A program made the position numbers and the translations under genes. From Bacillota bacterium (GTDB lineage: Bacteria > Bacillota > Dethiobacteria > DTU022), in assembly GCA_012797095.1 (NCBI GenBank), contig JAAZPS010000249.1, forward strand, positions 1 to 8,661: 8,661 bases of DNA, written 5' to 3'. Numbering within the stretch: position 1 is the stretch's first letter; each line of letters begins with the position of its first letter. The notes below the pieces were generated by a model, which was given only the letters and a program-made list of their open reading frames with translations, was not told where the DNA came from and ran no database searches. This document shows, piece after piece, positions 1 through 6,936 of this stretch.

Positions 1-761
1 AAACTGTGCCTGGCGTAGAGGGCCATGACGATCTCCTCCAGGGCGGCATTGCCCGCTCTCTCGCCGATGCCGTTGATCGTGCATTCCACCTGGCGGGCCC
101 CCGCCTGGATCGCGGCGAGGGAGTTGATCACGGCCAGGCCCAGATCGTTGTGGCAGTGCACGCTGAGCACGGCCCGGTCGATATTGGGGACCTTCCGAAA
201 GATATCCCTGATGAAATCGTGAAATTCTCCGGGGGTGGCGTAGCCGACGGTGTCGGGAATATTGACCGTGGTCGCCCCTGCATCGATCACCGCCTCGATG
301 ATCCGGCAAAGATAATCGTGGTCGCTGCGGAAGGCATCCTCGGCCGAGAACTCCACATCGGAAAGATAACCGCGGGCATGCTTCACCGCTGCCACCGCCG
401 CCTCGAACACCTCTTCCCGGCTCAGCCGCAGCTTGTGGCGCAGGTGGATATCCGAGGTGGCGATAAAGGTATGGATCCGCGGCGATTCAGCTTCGCGCAC
501 CGCCTCCCAGGCCCGGTCGATATCTCCCTTCGCGGTCCGGGCCAGGGCGGCGACAACCGCTCCCTTGACCTCGGCTGCGGTCACTTTCACGGCGGCAAAA
601 TCACCGGGCGAGGCCACCGGAAAGCCCGCTTCGATAATATCGACCCCCAGGCGGGTCAGCTGCCTGGCGATCTCCACCTTTTCATTAACATTGAGACTTA
701 CCCCCGGCGACTGCTCGCCGTCGCGCAGGGTGGTATCGAATATATAGACCCGCTCATCCAT
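1..761 (-). CDS. leuA: 2-isopropylmalate synthase, N-terminal half (partial, runs off window)
   Basis: LeuA condenses 2-ketoisovalerate with acetyl-CoA to give 2-isopropylmalate, the first committed step of leucine synthesis, in the cytoplasm. The visible 253 codons have no stop and continue past base 1; about half of the usual ~510-residue protein is present. The TIM-barrel signatures are clear: DTTLRDGEQSPG at residues 9-20 (Arg13 and Asp14 catalytic/metal site), GFPVASPGD at 46-54, VEFSAEDA at 136-143, HCHNDLGLA at 202-210 (His202 and His204 metal ligands) and NGIGERAGNAALEE at 230-243. The last two and SDIH at 103-106 favour LeuA over homocitrate or citramalate synthases. The C-terminal leucine-sensing domain lies outside the window. 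The ATG at 761 has AGGAGG (774-769) 7 bases upstream. It begins 18 bases after the ilvC stop, so it is the next gene of the operon. Confidence 0.95.
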   Translation of the reverse strand, partial: MDERVYIFDTTLRDGEQSPGVSLNVNEKVEIARQLTRLGVDIIEAGFPVASPGDFAAVKVTAAEVKGAVVAALARTAKGDIDRAWEAVREAESPRIHTFIATSDIHLRHKLRLSREEVFEAAVAAVKHARGYLSDVEFSAEDAFRSDHDYLCRIIEAVIDAGATTVNIPDTVGYATPGEFHDFIRDIFRKVPNIDRAVLSVHCHNDLGLAVINSLAAIQAGARQVECTINGIGERAGNAALEEIVMALYARHS

Positions 762-779
762 GGAAAGACCTCCTGAAAA

Positions 780-1778
780 CTAGTGCTCTTTATTCAACCA
801 CGGCATCATCTGCCGCAACCTCTCGCCAACTTTCTCGATCTGGTGCTCTTTTTCCCGCCGGTCGATGGCATTGAAAACGGGCCGGTTGGTCATATTCTCC
901 AGGATCCAGCGCTGGGCAAACTCGCCCGATTGGATCTCCGCCAACACTTTGCGCATCTCTGCCCGGGTCTCCGCGGTGATGATCCGCTTGCCGGCCATGA
1001 AATCGCCGAACTGGGCCGTATCGCTGATCGAATAGCGCATCCGGCTGAAACCGCCTTCGTAGATCAGATCGATGATCAGCTTCATCTCGTGGAGACATTC
1101 GAAATAGGCGATCTCCGGGGCGTACCCGGCCTCGACCAGGGTTTCGAAACCGGCCTTGATCAGCTCGGTCAGGCCGCCGCAGAGGACCGCCTGCTCGCCG
1201 AAAAGATCCGTCTCCGTCTCCTCCCGGAAGGTGGTCTCAAAGACACCGGCCCGGGTACAGCCGATCCCCCGGGCATAGGCCAGGGCCAGATCCTTGGCCC
1301 GGCCGCTGTGATCCTGATAGACGGCGATCAGCCCGGGAACCCCGGCGCCCTCGCAGTAGATCCTTCTCTCCATATGGCCGGGGCATTTCGGCGCAACCAT
1401 GAAAACATCGATATTTTTTGGAGGAACAATCTGGCCGTAATGGATATTGAAACCGTGGGCAAAACCGAGCGCCTTTCCCTCCTCCAGATGCGGCTCGATC
1501 TGTTCCCGGTAGAGGCGCGCCTGGGCCTCGTCGGGGACGAGCATCTGGATCACCGCCGCCTCCTTGACCGCCTCGGACACCTCGGCCACTGCAAGGCCGT
1601 CGCTGCGGGCGATCTCCCAGCTGGCGCTGCCGCGCCGCAGCCCCACCACGACCTTGACCCCGCTATCGTGCAGGTTCTGGGCCTGAGCGTGCCCCTGGCT
1701 GCCGTAACCGATCACCGCCACTGTCTTTCCGGAGAGCACCTCCAGATCGGCATCGGCATCATAGTAGATTTTAACCAT
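780..1778 (-). CDS. ilvC: Ketol-acid reductoisomerase (NADP+), class I
   Basis: IlvC converts 2-acetolactate or 2-aceto-2-hydroxybutyrate to the dihydroxy acid, using Mg2+ and NAD(P)H. The 332-residue length is that of the short class I enzymes. The Rossmann motif GYGSQGHAQAQNL spans residues 24-36, followed by the cofactor-specificity loop GLRRGSASW at 46-54, whose Arg and Ser residues suggest NADPH. Active-site residues are visible: His108, Lys131, Asp191 and Glu195 (DLFGEQ), Glu227 and Glu231 (FECLHE), and Ser252. The segment KCPGHMERR at 131-139 carries Cys where many class I enzymes have Gly; the E. coli class II enzyme, as I recall it, also has KCPG, so this is not alarming. The ATG at 1778 has AAGGGAG (1795-1789) 10 bases upstream. 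It follows ilvN by 44 bases and precedes leuA by 18. Confidence 0.97.
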   Translation of the reverse strand: MVKIYYDADADLEVLSGKTVAVIGYGSQGHAQAQNLHDSGVKVVVGLRRGSASWEIARSDGLAVAEVSEAVKEAAVIQMLVPDEAQARLYREQIEPHLEEGKALGFAHGFNIHYGQIVPPKNIDVFMVAPKCPGHMERRIYCEGAGVPGLIAVYQDHSGRAKDLALAYARGIGCTRAGVFETTFREETETDLFGEQAVLCGGLTELIKAGFETLVEAGYAPEIAYFECLHEMKLIIDLIYEGGFSRMRYSISDTAQFGDFMAGKRIITAETRAEMRKVLAEIQSGEFAQRWILENMTNRPVFNAIDRREKEHQIEKVGERLRQMMPWLNKEH

Positions 1779-1822
1779 TTTTCATCGGCTCCCTTCTTTA
1801 CTTGAGCTTGGCCTGTTTACCG

Positions 1823-2320
1823 CTACAGCTCGGCAGCGGCGTTGCGGCTTCCCCGCAGAATGGCGATCTTCCCGGTGCGGACCAGCTCCCGGATACGAAA
1901 CGGCTTCAGCGCCTCGATGATCGCCTTGATCTTACCCTGATCTCCCGTTGCCTCGATGATCAGCGAATTCTGTCCGATATCGACAATGCGGGCCCGAAAG
2001 ATCTCGACAATCTGCATGATCTCGCCCCGCACCGAGGGGTCGGCATCGGTCTTGATCAGGAGCAGCTCCCGGTCGACATATTCCTCATCGGTGATATCAT
2101 TCACCTTGATCACATCGACCAGCTTGTTCAGCTGCTTGGTGACCTGCTCGATCACCCGGTCATCCTCCTCGACGACAATGGTCATCCGGGAGATGGCCGG
2201 ATCTTCGGTTTGACCTACCGCCAGGCTGTCGATATTGTAACCGCGGCGGCTGAAGAGGCTGGCCACCCTGGTTAAAACTCCGGGATTATTCTCTACCAGT
2301 ACGGTCAGGGTGCGGAACAT
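1823..2320 (-). CDS. ilvN: Acetolactate synthase small (regulatory) subunit
   Basis: IlvN (called ilvH in some genomes) is the regulatory subunit of acetohydroxyacid synthase; it stimulates IlvB and confers feedback inhibition by valine. The 165-residue protein shows an N-terminal ACT domain (about 3-75) with LVENNPGVLTRVASLFSRRG at 8-27 and GYNIDSL at 27-33, then a second ACT-like domain (about 80-160) starting at YVDRELLLIK. Asn11, Gly14 and Asn29, the positions tied to valine binding in E. coli IlvH, are all present, so valine sensitivity is predicted. The ATG at 2320 lies 4 bases after the ilvB stop; its AAGGAG (2333-2328) sits inside the last ilvB codons with 7-base spacing, suggesting translational coupling and balanced subunit synthesis. 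Nothing is missing or truncated. Confidence 0.96.
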   Translation of the reverse strand: MFRTLTVLVENNPGVLTRVASLFSRRGYNIDSLAVGQTEDPAISRMTIVVEEDDRVIEQVTKQLNKLVDVIKVNDITDEEYVDRELLLIKTDADPSVRGEIMQIVEIFRARIVDIGQNSLIIEATGDQGKIKAIIEALKPFRIRELVRTGKIAILRGSRNAAAEL

Positions 2321-2324
2321 AACA

Positions 2325-3995
2325 TTACTCCTTCAACATTTTTTTGATCGTTCCGCCCGGGGGGATCATCGGCAGAACATTTTCTTTCCGGTCGACGACG
2401 AAATCGATCAGCACCGGGCGATTCTGCACCTGCATCGCCTGCTCCAGGGCCGGACGCACCCCGGAGGGCCTGGTCACCCGCAGCCCCACGGCGCCGTACG
2501 CCTCGGCCAGCTTGACATAATCGGGCCCGACGATCTCGGTATAGGAGAGGCGGCCGCCGTAGAAGATATCCTGCCACTGGCGGACCATTCCCAAGTAGCT
2601 GTTGTTCAGCACAGCAATCTTCAGCGGTAGCCGGTACGCCACCGCGGTTGCCAGCTCCTGAATATTCATCTGGATGCTGCCGTCGCCGGCAATATTGAAG
2701 ACGGTCTCACCGGGCCGGCCGATCTGTGCGCCGATCGCTGCCGGCAGGCCGAAGCCCATCGTGCCCAGCCCCCCGGAGGTGATGAAGGTCCGCGGCCGGG
2801 TGAAGGTGTAGAACTGAGCGGCCCACATCTGATTCTGGCCCACCTCCGTCGTGATGATCGCCTGCCCTGCGGTCACCTCATCGATCTGCTCGACGACAAA
2901 TTGCGGCTTGATCGCCTCGCTCTCCCGGTCATACTTGAGGGGATACCTTTCCTTCCATGCCCCGATCCGGGCGCTCCAATCCTTTTTTTCGGTGTTCCCT
3001 TGAATCTGCCGGCAGATCTGCTCCAGAACCAGCCTGACATCGCCGACCAGGGGGATATCCACCGGCACGTTCTTGCCGATCTCCGCCGGATCGATATCGA
3101 TATGGATGAGCCGGGCCTCCGGGGCAAAGGCATCAGCCTTGATGGTGACCCGATCGGAAAAACGGACCCCGACGGCGATGAGCAGGTCGCACTCATGGAC
3201 CGCATAGTTGGCGTACCCGGTTCCGTGCATCCCGAGCATCCCCAGCGAGAGGGGGTGATCCTCCGGGAAAGCGCCTTTACCCATCAGGGTGGTGGCCACG
3301 GGGATGGCGCAGAGCTCGGCCAGCTCCCGGAGAGCGTCGCTGCTTCCGGAGATGATCGCCCCGCCCCCGGCGCAGAGCACCGGCTTCTCGGCCACGGCGA
3401 TAGCTGCCGCTGCTGCGCTGATCATCCGGGGGTGACCCTCCAGCACCGGGCGATATCCCTGCAGCTGCGCTTTTTTCGGGTACTCCAGTTTGGCTTTTTC
3501 CTGGCAGACATCCTTGGGCAGATCGATCAACACCGGGCCGGGCCGGCCGGTTGCAGCGAGATGAAAGGACTCCTTGATCACCCGGGGCAGCTCATGAACG
3601 CTCTTGACCAGGTAGTTATGCTTGGTGATCGGTAGGGTGATGCCGTAAATATCGGCCTCCTGGAATGAATCCCGGCCGAGCATCTCCGTGCCCACCTGGC
3701 CGGTGAAGGCCACCAGGGGGATCGAATCCATATAGGCGTTGGCCAGGCCGGTAACCAGGTTTGTCGCTCCCGGACCGGAGGTGGCCAGGCAGACCCCGGT
3801 CTTACCCGTAGCCCGGGCGTAGCCGTCGGCGGCATGCGCTGCACCCTGCTCATGGCGAACCAGATAATGTTTCAGCGGTGAATCGTAAAGGGCATCGTAG
3901 ATATCGAGGACTGCGCCTCCGGGATATCCAAAAATTGCCTCAACCTTTTCTTCTTCCAGACACCTCGTCAGGATCTGGGCGCCTTTTTGCTTCAT
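2325..3995 (-). CDS. ilvB: Acetolactate synthase large (catalytic) subunit, anabolic type
   Basis: IlvB is the ThDP- and FAD-dependent catalytic subunit of acetohydroxyacid synthase. It condenses two pyruvates, or pyruvate plus 2-ketobutyrate, at the head of the pathway. From the ATG at 3995 it is 556 residues, the normal family length. Motifs in order are GYPGGAVLDIYDAL (23-36), catalytic Glu49 in RHEQGA, ATSGPGATNL (71-80), the FAD-region GVRFSDRVT (276-284), GGLGTMGFGLPAAIG (408-422), the ThDP motif from GDG (437-439) to NN (464-465), and the substrate-channel Trp474 in RQWQ. The open frame extends upstream to 4061, but those 22 codons overlap the ilvD end and do not look like the family. 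The ATG at 3995 has GGGGTGG (4010-4004) 8 bases upstream and gives the expected MKQKGAQIL start. The neighbouring ilvN encodes its regulatory partner. Confidence 0.97.
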   Translation of the reverse strand: MKQKGAQILTRCLEEEKVEAIFGYPGGAVLDIYDALYDSPLKHYLVRHEQGAAHAADGYARATGKTGVCLATSGPGATNLVTGLANAYMDSIPLVAFTGQVGTEMLGRDSFQEADIYGITLPITKHNYLVKSVHELPRVIKESFHLAATGRPGPVLIDLPKDVCQEKAKLEYPKKAQLQGYRPVLEGHPRMISAAAAAIAVAEKPVLCAGGGAIISGSSDALRELAELCAIPVATTLMGKGAFPEDHPLSLGMLGMHGTGYANYAVHECDLLIAVGVRFSDRVTIKADAFAPEARLIHIDIDPAEIGKNVPVDIPLVGDVRLVLEQICRQIQGNTEKKDWSARIGAWKERYPLKYDRESEAIKPQFVVEQIDEVTAGQAIITTEVGQNQMWAAQFYTFTRPRTFITSGGLGTMGFGLPAAIGAQIGRPGETVFNIAGDGSIQMNIQELATAVAYRLPLKIAVLNNSYLGMVRQWQDIFYGGRLSYTEIVGPDYVKLAEAYGAVGLRVTRPSGVRPALEQAMQVQNRPVLIDFVVDRKENVLPMIPPGGTIKKMLKE

Positions 3996-4003
3996 TATTA
4001 TTA

Positions 4004-4010
4004 CCACCCC
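4004..4010 (-). promoter_or_regulatory. Ribosome-binding site deciding the ilvB start
   Basis: GGGGTGG lies 8 bases before the ATG at 3995. The more distal in-frame ATG at 4061 lies inside ilvD and adds residues foreign to acetolactate synthases, so this site fixes the annotated start. Confidence 0.7.
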
Positions 4011-4038
4011 TGCTGGATAATCTTGCAGCCGGACCGAT

Positions 4039-5712
4039 CTACGGTTCCTTGAAGACAGCACCGCTGCTGGCCGAGCTAACCAGGCGGCTGTAGCGCTGCA
4101 GATAACCTTTTTTTACCCGCGGCGGTTGCGGCTGCCACCCTTTTCTTCTCCGCTCCAGAATATCTTCCCCGACCAGCAGATCCACCCGGCCGGCGGGAAG
4201 ATCGATCTTGATCTGATCGCCTTCCTCCACCAGGGCAATGGGACCCCCTTCGGCCGCTTCCGGTGAAACATGGCCGATGGAGGCACCCCGGGTGGCCCCT
4301 GAAAAACGGCCGTCGGTGATCAGGGCAACCTCCCTGTCCAGACCGAGCCCGGCCACCACCGCCGTGGGGGTGAGCATCTCCCGCATCCCCGGTCCCCCCC
4401 TGGGCCCCTCGTAGCGGATCACCAGCACATCACCCTTGCAAATAGTCCCTCTTTCCAGGGCGGCGCAGACCGCCTCCTCGGAGTCGAACACCCGCGCCGG
4501 ACCGCGGTGAACCATCATCGAAGGATCGACCGCGCCTATCTTGACCACGGCGCCGTCAGGGGCAAGATTCCCCCGGAGGATGGAAAGTCCGCCGGTGCTG
4601 CTGAAGGGATCGTCGATCCGCCGGATGATATGATCATCGAGAACAGCGCATCCGGCCACATTATCTGCCACGGTCTGCCCCGTTACGGTGAGGCATCCGC
4701 CGTCGATCAGGCCCGCCTCCAGAAGGCGCTGCAGAAGCGCCGGGATTCCACCGGCTCCGTCAAGATCTTCGACAAAACAGGGCCCGGCCGGGCTCAGTTT
4801 GCACAGCTGGGGCACCGCTGCGCTGACCTCGTTGAACCGATCCAGGGGCAGCGTCACTCCGGCCTCTCCGGCGACGGCCAGAAGATGGAGCACCGTATTG
4901 GTGGAGCAGCCCAGGGCCATATCCGCAGCAATGCAGTTGCCCAGGGCCCGGTCGGTCATGATCGCCGCGGGGCGGATCTCTTTTTGCAGCAGCTCCATTA
5001 TCTTCATCCCGGTCTTCTTGGCCAGGCGTATCCGGGCCGCCGCCACCGCCGGGATGGTTCCGTTTCCCGGCAAAGCCATCCCCATCACCTCGGTGATGCA
5101 GTTCATCGAATTGGCAGTGAACATACCCGCGCAGGAACCGCAGCCCGGGCAGATTGCCTCCTCCATCTCTTCAAGCTCTGCCGCGGTCATCTTGCCGGCC
5201 TTGACCGCGCCGATCCCCTCGAAGATATCGCTCAGGGCAGCCTTGGTCCCCTTGAAGATACCGGCCAGCATCGGCCCACCGCTTATGAAGATAGCGGGAA
5301 GGTCCAGCCTGGCCGCCGCCATCAGCATCCCCGGAACGATCTTGTCGCAGTTCGGGATCATCACCAGGCCGTCAAAGGCATGGGCCCGGGCCATGATCTC
5401 GATGGAATCGGCGATCAGCTCGCGGCTGGCCAGCGAATATTTCATCCCCTCATGGTTCATGGCGATGCCGTCGCAGACGCCGATGACGGGAAATTCTATC
5501 GGGGTGCCCCCGGCCATGCGGACACCGTCTTTTACTGCCCGGGCGATCGTATCGAGGTGGATATGCCCGGGAACGATTTCATTGTGGGCGTTGACTATGC
5601 CGATAAGAGGGCGGCGCAGCTCTTCATCGGTGTAGCCCATCGCCTTGAACAGGGAGCGGTGCGGCGCCTTCTCGACACCTGTTTTCACCAGGTCACTGTA
5701 CATCGGTTTCAC
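4039..5712 (-). CDS. ilvD: Dihydroxy-acid dehydratase, probable [4Fe-4S] type
   Basis: IlvD dehydrates 2,3-dihydroxy-isovalerate and -methylvalerate to the 2-keto acids, using an iron-sulfur cluster and Mg2+. The 557-residue frame is full length. Key motifs are APHRSLFKA (16-24), EIVPGHIHLD (45-54), NCDKIVPGM (121-129, cluster Cys122), CPGCGSCAGMFTANSMN (188-204, cluster Cys in CGSC) and, near the C-terminus, GRFSGATRGASIGHVSPEA with the catalytic Ser. The NAHNEIVPGH segment (41-50) lacks the extra Cys of [2Fe-2S] dehydratases, matching the oxygen-labile E. coli-like class. Two starts are possible: GTG at 5712 with GGAGGG (5726-5721) 8 bases upstream, or ATG at 5703, which gives the family-like MYSDLVKTG terminus but a poorer spacing. 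Either overlaps the end of ilvE (20 or 11 bases). A 43-base gap leads to ilvB. Confidence 0.96.
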   Translation of the reverse strand: MKPMYSDLVKTGVEKAPHRSLFKAMGYTDEELRRPLIGIVNAHNEIVPGHIHLDTIARAVKDGVRMAGGTPIEFPVIGVCDGIAMNHEGMKYSLASRELIADSIEIMARAHAFDGLVMIPNCDKIVPGMLMAAARLDLPAIFISGGPMLAGIFKGTKAALSDIFEGIGAVKAGKMTAAELEEMEEAICPGCGSCAGMFTANSMNCITEVMGMALPGNGTIPAVAAARIRLAKKTGMKIMELLQKEIRPAAIMTDRALGNCIAADMALGCSTNTVLHLLAVAGEAGVTLPLDRFNEVSAAVPQLCKLSPAGPCFVEDLDGAGGIPALLQRLLEAGLIDGGCLTVTGQTVADNVAGCAVLDDHIIRRIDDPFSSTGGLSILRGNLAPDGAVVKIGAVDPSMMVHRGPARVFDSEEAVCAALERGTICKGDVLVIRYEGPRGGPGMREMLTPTAVVAGLGLDREVALITDGRFSGATRGASIGHVSPEAAEGGPIALVEEGDQIKIDLPAGRVDLLVGEDILERRRKGWQPQPPRVKKGYLQRYSRLVSSASSGAVFKEP

Positions 5713-6601
5713 CCGCCTTTCCCTCCGGGAAGATAACCGGTCCTTCGGTCCGGGTCAGTTCGCGGAAATCCTGCAGCAGTTCAAAGAAGGCTCTTTCGGG
5801 TCTGCCGCTGCCGATGATGCGGCCGTCTATCTTGATCACCGGGATCAGCTCTGCCGCTGTCCCGGTGAGAAAGACCTGTTCCGCGTTGTAGAGATCGTGG
5901 CGGGTGAACAGCTCCTCCCGCACCTCCATACCGCGCTTGCGGGCCAGCTCCAGGACCGTATTGCGGGTGACTCCATCCAGAATATTGGCGTACCTCGGTG
6001 GGGTGAGCAGCACCCCGCTCTTGATCATGAAGATATTGTCTCCCGTGGCCTCGGCCACATAGCCCTGTGGGTTGAGCATGATCGCCTCCATGGTCCCGGC
6101 CAGGTTGGCCTCGATCTTCGCCAGGATATTGTTCAGGTAGTTCAGGGACTTGATCCGCGGATTGACCGCCTCATTGTAATTTCGCGGCGTGGGCACTGTG
6201 ACCACCTCCAGCCCCTTCTCGTAAAGCTCCTCCGGATAGAGTTGGATCGAGGAGGTGATACAGAAAACAGTGGGCGCGGGACATTTGCGGGGATCCAGCC
6301 CCAGATCACCCCGCCCCCTGGTCACAACCAGCCGGATATAGGCGTCGCGAAGGCGGTTGCGCCGCAGCGTCTCCAGAACGATCCCTTGCATCTCCTCCAC
6401 GGGTAAAGGGATCTCGAGCATGATCGACTTGGCCGATTCGTAAAGCCTCTCCAGATGCTGCTCCAGGCGGAAGACGCGATTGTGATAGGCCCTGATCCCC
6501 TCGAAGACGCCGTCTCCGTAGAGGAGCCCGTGGTCAAAAACCGAGATAACCGCCTCTTTTTCCGGGACAAACCTGCCGTTTAAATAGATAATAAGATCCA
6601 T
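5693..6601 (-). CDS. ilvE: Branched-chain amino acid aminotransferase (PLP fold type IV)
   Basis: IlvE moves amino groups between glutamate and the branched-chain 2-keto acids, the last step to valine, isoleucine and leucine. The 302-residue protein is of normal length. It shows HGLLYGDGVFEGIRAY (24-39), the PLP-binding Lys151 in RIKSLNYLNNILAK, Glu184 (VAEATGDNIF) that contacts the PLP ring nitrogen, TPPRYANILDGVTR in the middle and VFLTGTAAELIPV near the end. Fold-type IV also includes D-amino acid transaminases and aminodeoxychorismate lyases; EGIRAY and the operon context support the branched-chain role. The ATG at 6601 has a consensus AAGGAGG (6617-6611) 9 bases upstream. It is the first gene after the promoter, leader and attenuator, so leader regulation would control the whole operon. 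Its end overlaps ilvD. Confidence 0.94.
   Translation of the reverse strand: MDLIIYLNGRFVPEKEAVISVFDHGLLYGDGVFEGIRAYHNRVFRLEQHLERLYESAKSIMLEIPLPVEEMQGIVLETLRRNRLRDAYIRLVVTRGRGDLGLDPRKCPAPTVFCITSSIQLYPEELYEKGLEVVTVPTPRNYNEAVNPRIKSLNYLNNILAKIEANLAGTMEAIMLNPQGYVAEATGDNIFMIKSGVLLTPPRYANILDGVTRNTVLELARKRGMEVREELFTRHDLYNAEQVFLTGTAAELIPVIKIDGRIIGSGRPERAFFELLQDFRELTRTEGPVIFPEGKAGETDVQ
5721..5726 (-). promoter_or_regulatory. Ribosome-binding site for ilvD inside ilvE
   Basis: GGAGGG within the ilvE 3' end is 8 bases from the GTG at 5712 and 17 bases from the ATG at 5703, so spacing favours the GTG start. Placement within the upstream gene suggests coupled translation. Confidence 0.6.
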
Positions 6602-6610
6602 TGCCTGTTA

Positions 6611-6617
6611 CCTCCTT
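6611..6617 (-). promoter_or_regulatory. Consensus ribosome-binding site of ilvE
   Basis: AAGGAGG with a 9-base spacer to the ATG at 6601. It matches the 16S rRNA 3' end fully and supports the start; it is preceded by GGAAACAGG, which can pair with an upstream leader segment. Confidence 0.85.
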
Positions 6618-6689
6618 GTACCGTACCTGTTTCCGCTCCCGCTGTGGTCTGAATAAAGGCCGGGTAGAGGATCATTCGGTCATTTTGTG

Positions 6690-6731
6690 AAAAGCCTCTC
6701 GCCGGTATCCTTTTACCGGAATCGAGAGGCT
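6690..6731 (-). terminator. Intrinsic terminator-like hairpin (attenuator) before ilvE
   Basis: On the minus strand AGCCTCTCG (6731-6723) pairs with CGAGAGGCT (6701-6693), and CCGGTA (6719-6714) pairs with TACCGG (6707-6702). Only a 3-base bulge separates the two 5' arms, and the loop is 6 bases. The stem runs straight into a short U run (TTTTC). It lies about 200 bases after the predicted transcription start and 88 bases before ilvE, so it would end transcripts before the first gene. The U run is short, so partial read-through is likely, which suits an attenuator. Confidence 0.7.
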
Positions 6732-6936
6732 GGAGAAATCCCTGCGCCACAGCGCCTTACAGGAAACAGGGTTTTCTTGAAAATTACATAATCTGGTGAG
6801 CTTCGGGCGAGCCTGTTACATAATTTCTCCGGCTAATTTTGATCGCATCCTGATAACCGATCTCTTTTTTCGAGCTGGATGGAGATGCTCTATTCAAACG
6901 ATCGAATCTTTCTCTCTCTTTTTAATAATTACTGGT

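Larger units (their letters stand above)
6602..6930 (-). promoter_or_regulatory. Structured 5' leader of the ilv operon, class unassigned
   Basis: This is the untranslated stretch between the predicted transcription start near 6930 and ilvE. It is AT-rich and full of potential helices: GCATC (6888-6884) with GATGC (6849-6845); an 8-bp match of GGAGAAAT (6830-6823) with ATTTCTCC (6739-6732); CCCT/AGGG stacked on a GCGC-TGTG-GCGC hairpin (6771-6740); then a strong terminator-like hairpin (6731-6690). ATTATGTAA occurs twice, at 6824-6816 and 6792-6784. I looked for the T-box core (UGGNACCGCG) and for a peptide rich in Ile, Leu or Val codons and found neither. The layout of promoter, folded leader, terminator and biosynthetic gene is that of transcription attenuation, but the signal sensed cannot be named from the sequence. 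Confidence 0.6.

Noticed and set aside
6..776. 256-codon plus-strand open frame antisense to leuA
   Set aside because: The minus strand reads as an unmistakable LeuA across the whole span; the plus frame shows no family motif and is a GC-rich shadow.
783..1805. 340-codon plus-strand open frame antisense to ilvC
   Set aside because: It mirrors ilvC exactly in extent and has no recognisable domain; ilvC has all its catalytic residues.
1779..1822. Separate promoter or terminator between ilvN and ilvC
   Set aside because: The 44-base gap holds a Shine-Dalgarno site but no -35/-10 pair and no stem with a U run.
4507..5736. 409-codon plus-strand open frame antisense to ilvD
   Set aside because: Its length comes from codon bias of the opposite strand; the peptide is His/Gly/Asp-rich with no fold signature and there is no promoter or ribosome-binding site.
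6816..6848. Possible leader peptide MRSKLAGEIM ending in the first ATTATGTAA repeat
   Set aside because: It has only one Leu and one Ile codon, no adjacent Shine-Dalgarno site, and no cluster of regulatory codons as in ilv attenuator peptides. A TTG-started 41-codon frame through the same region is equally unconvincing.
6602..6930. Canonical T-box leader
   Set aside because: The conserved antiterminator core UGGNACCGCG is not present; the nearest string, GTGGCGCAGGG, does not match it.
6602..6930. ykkC/ppGpp-type riboswitch, known before some Bacillota ilv operons
   Set aside because: I could not find the conserved ykkC blocks as I recall them by eye; a covariance-model search would be needed to exclude it fully.
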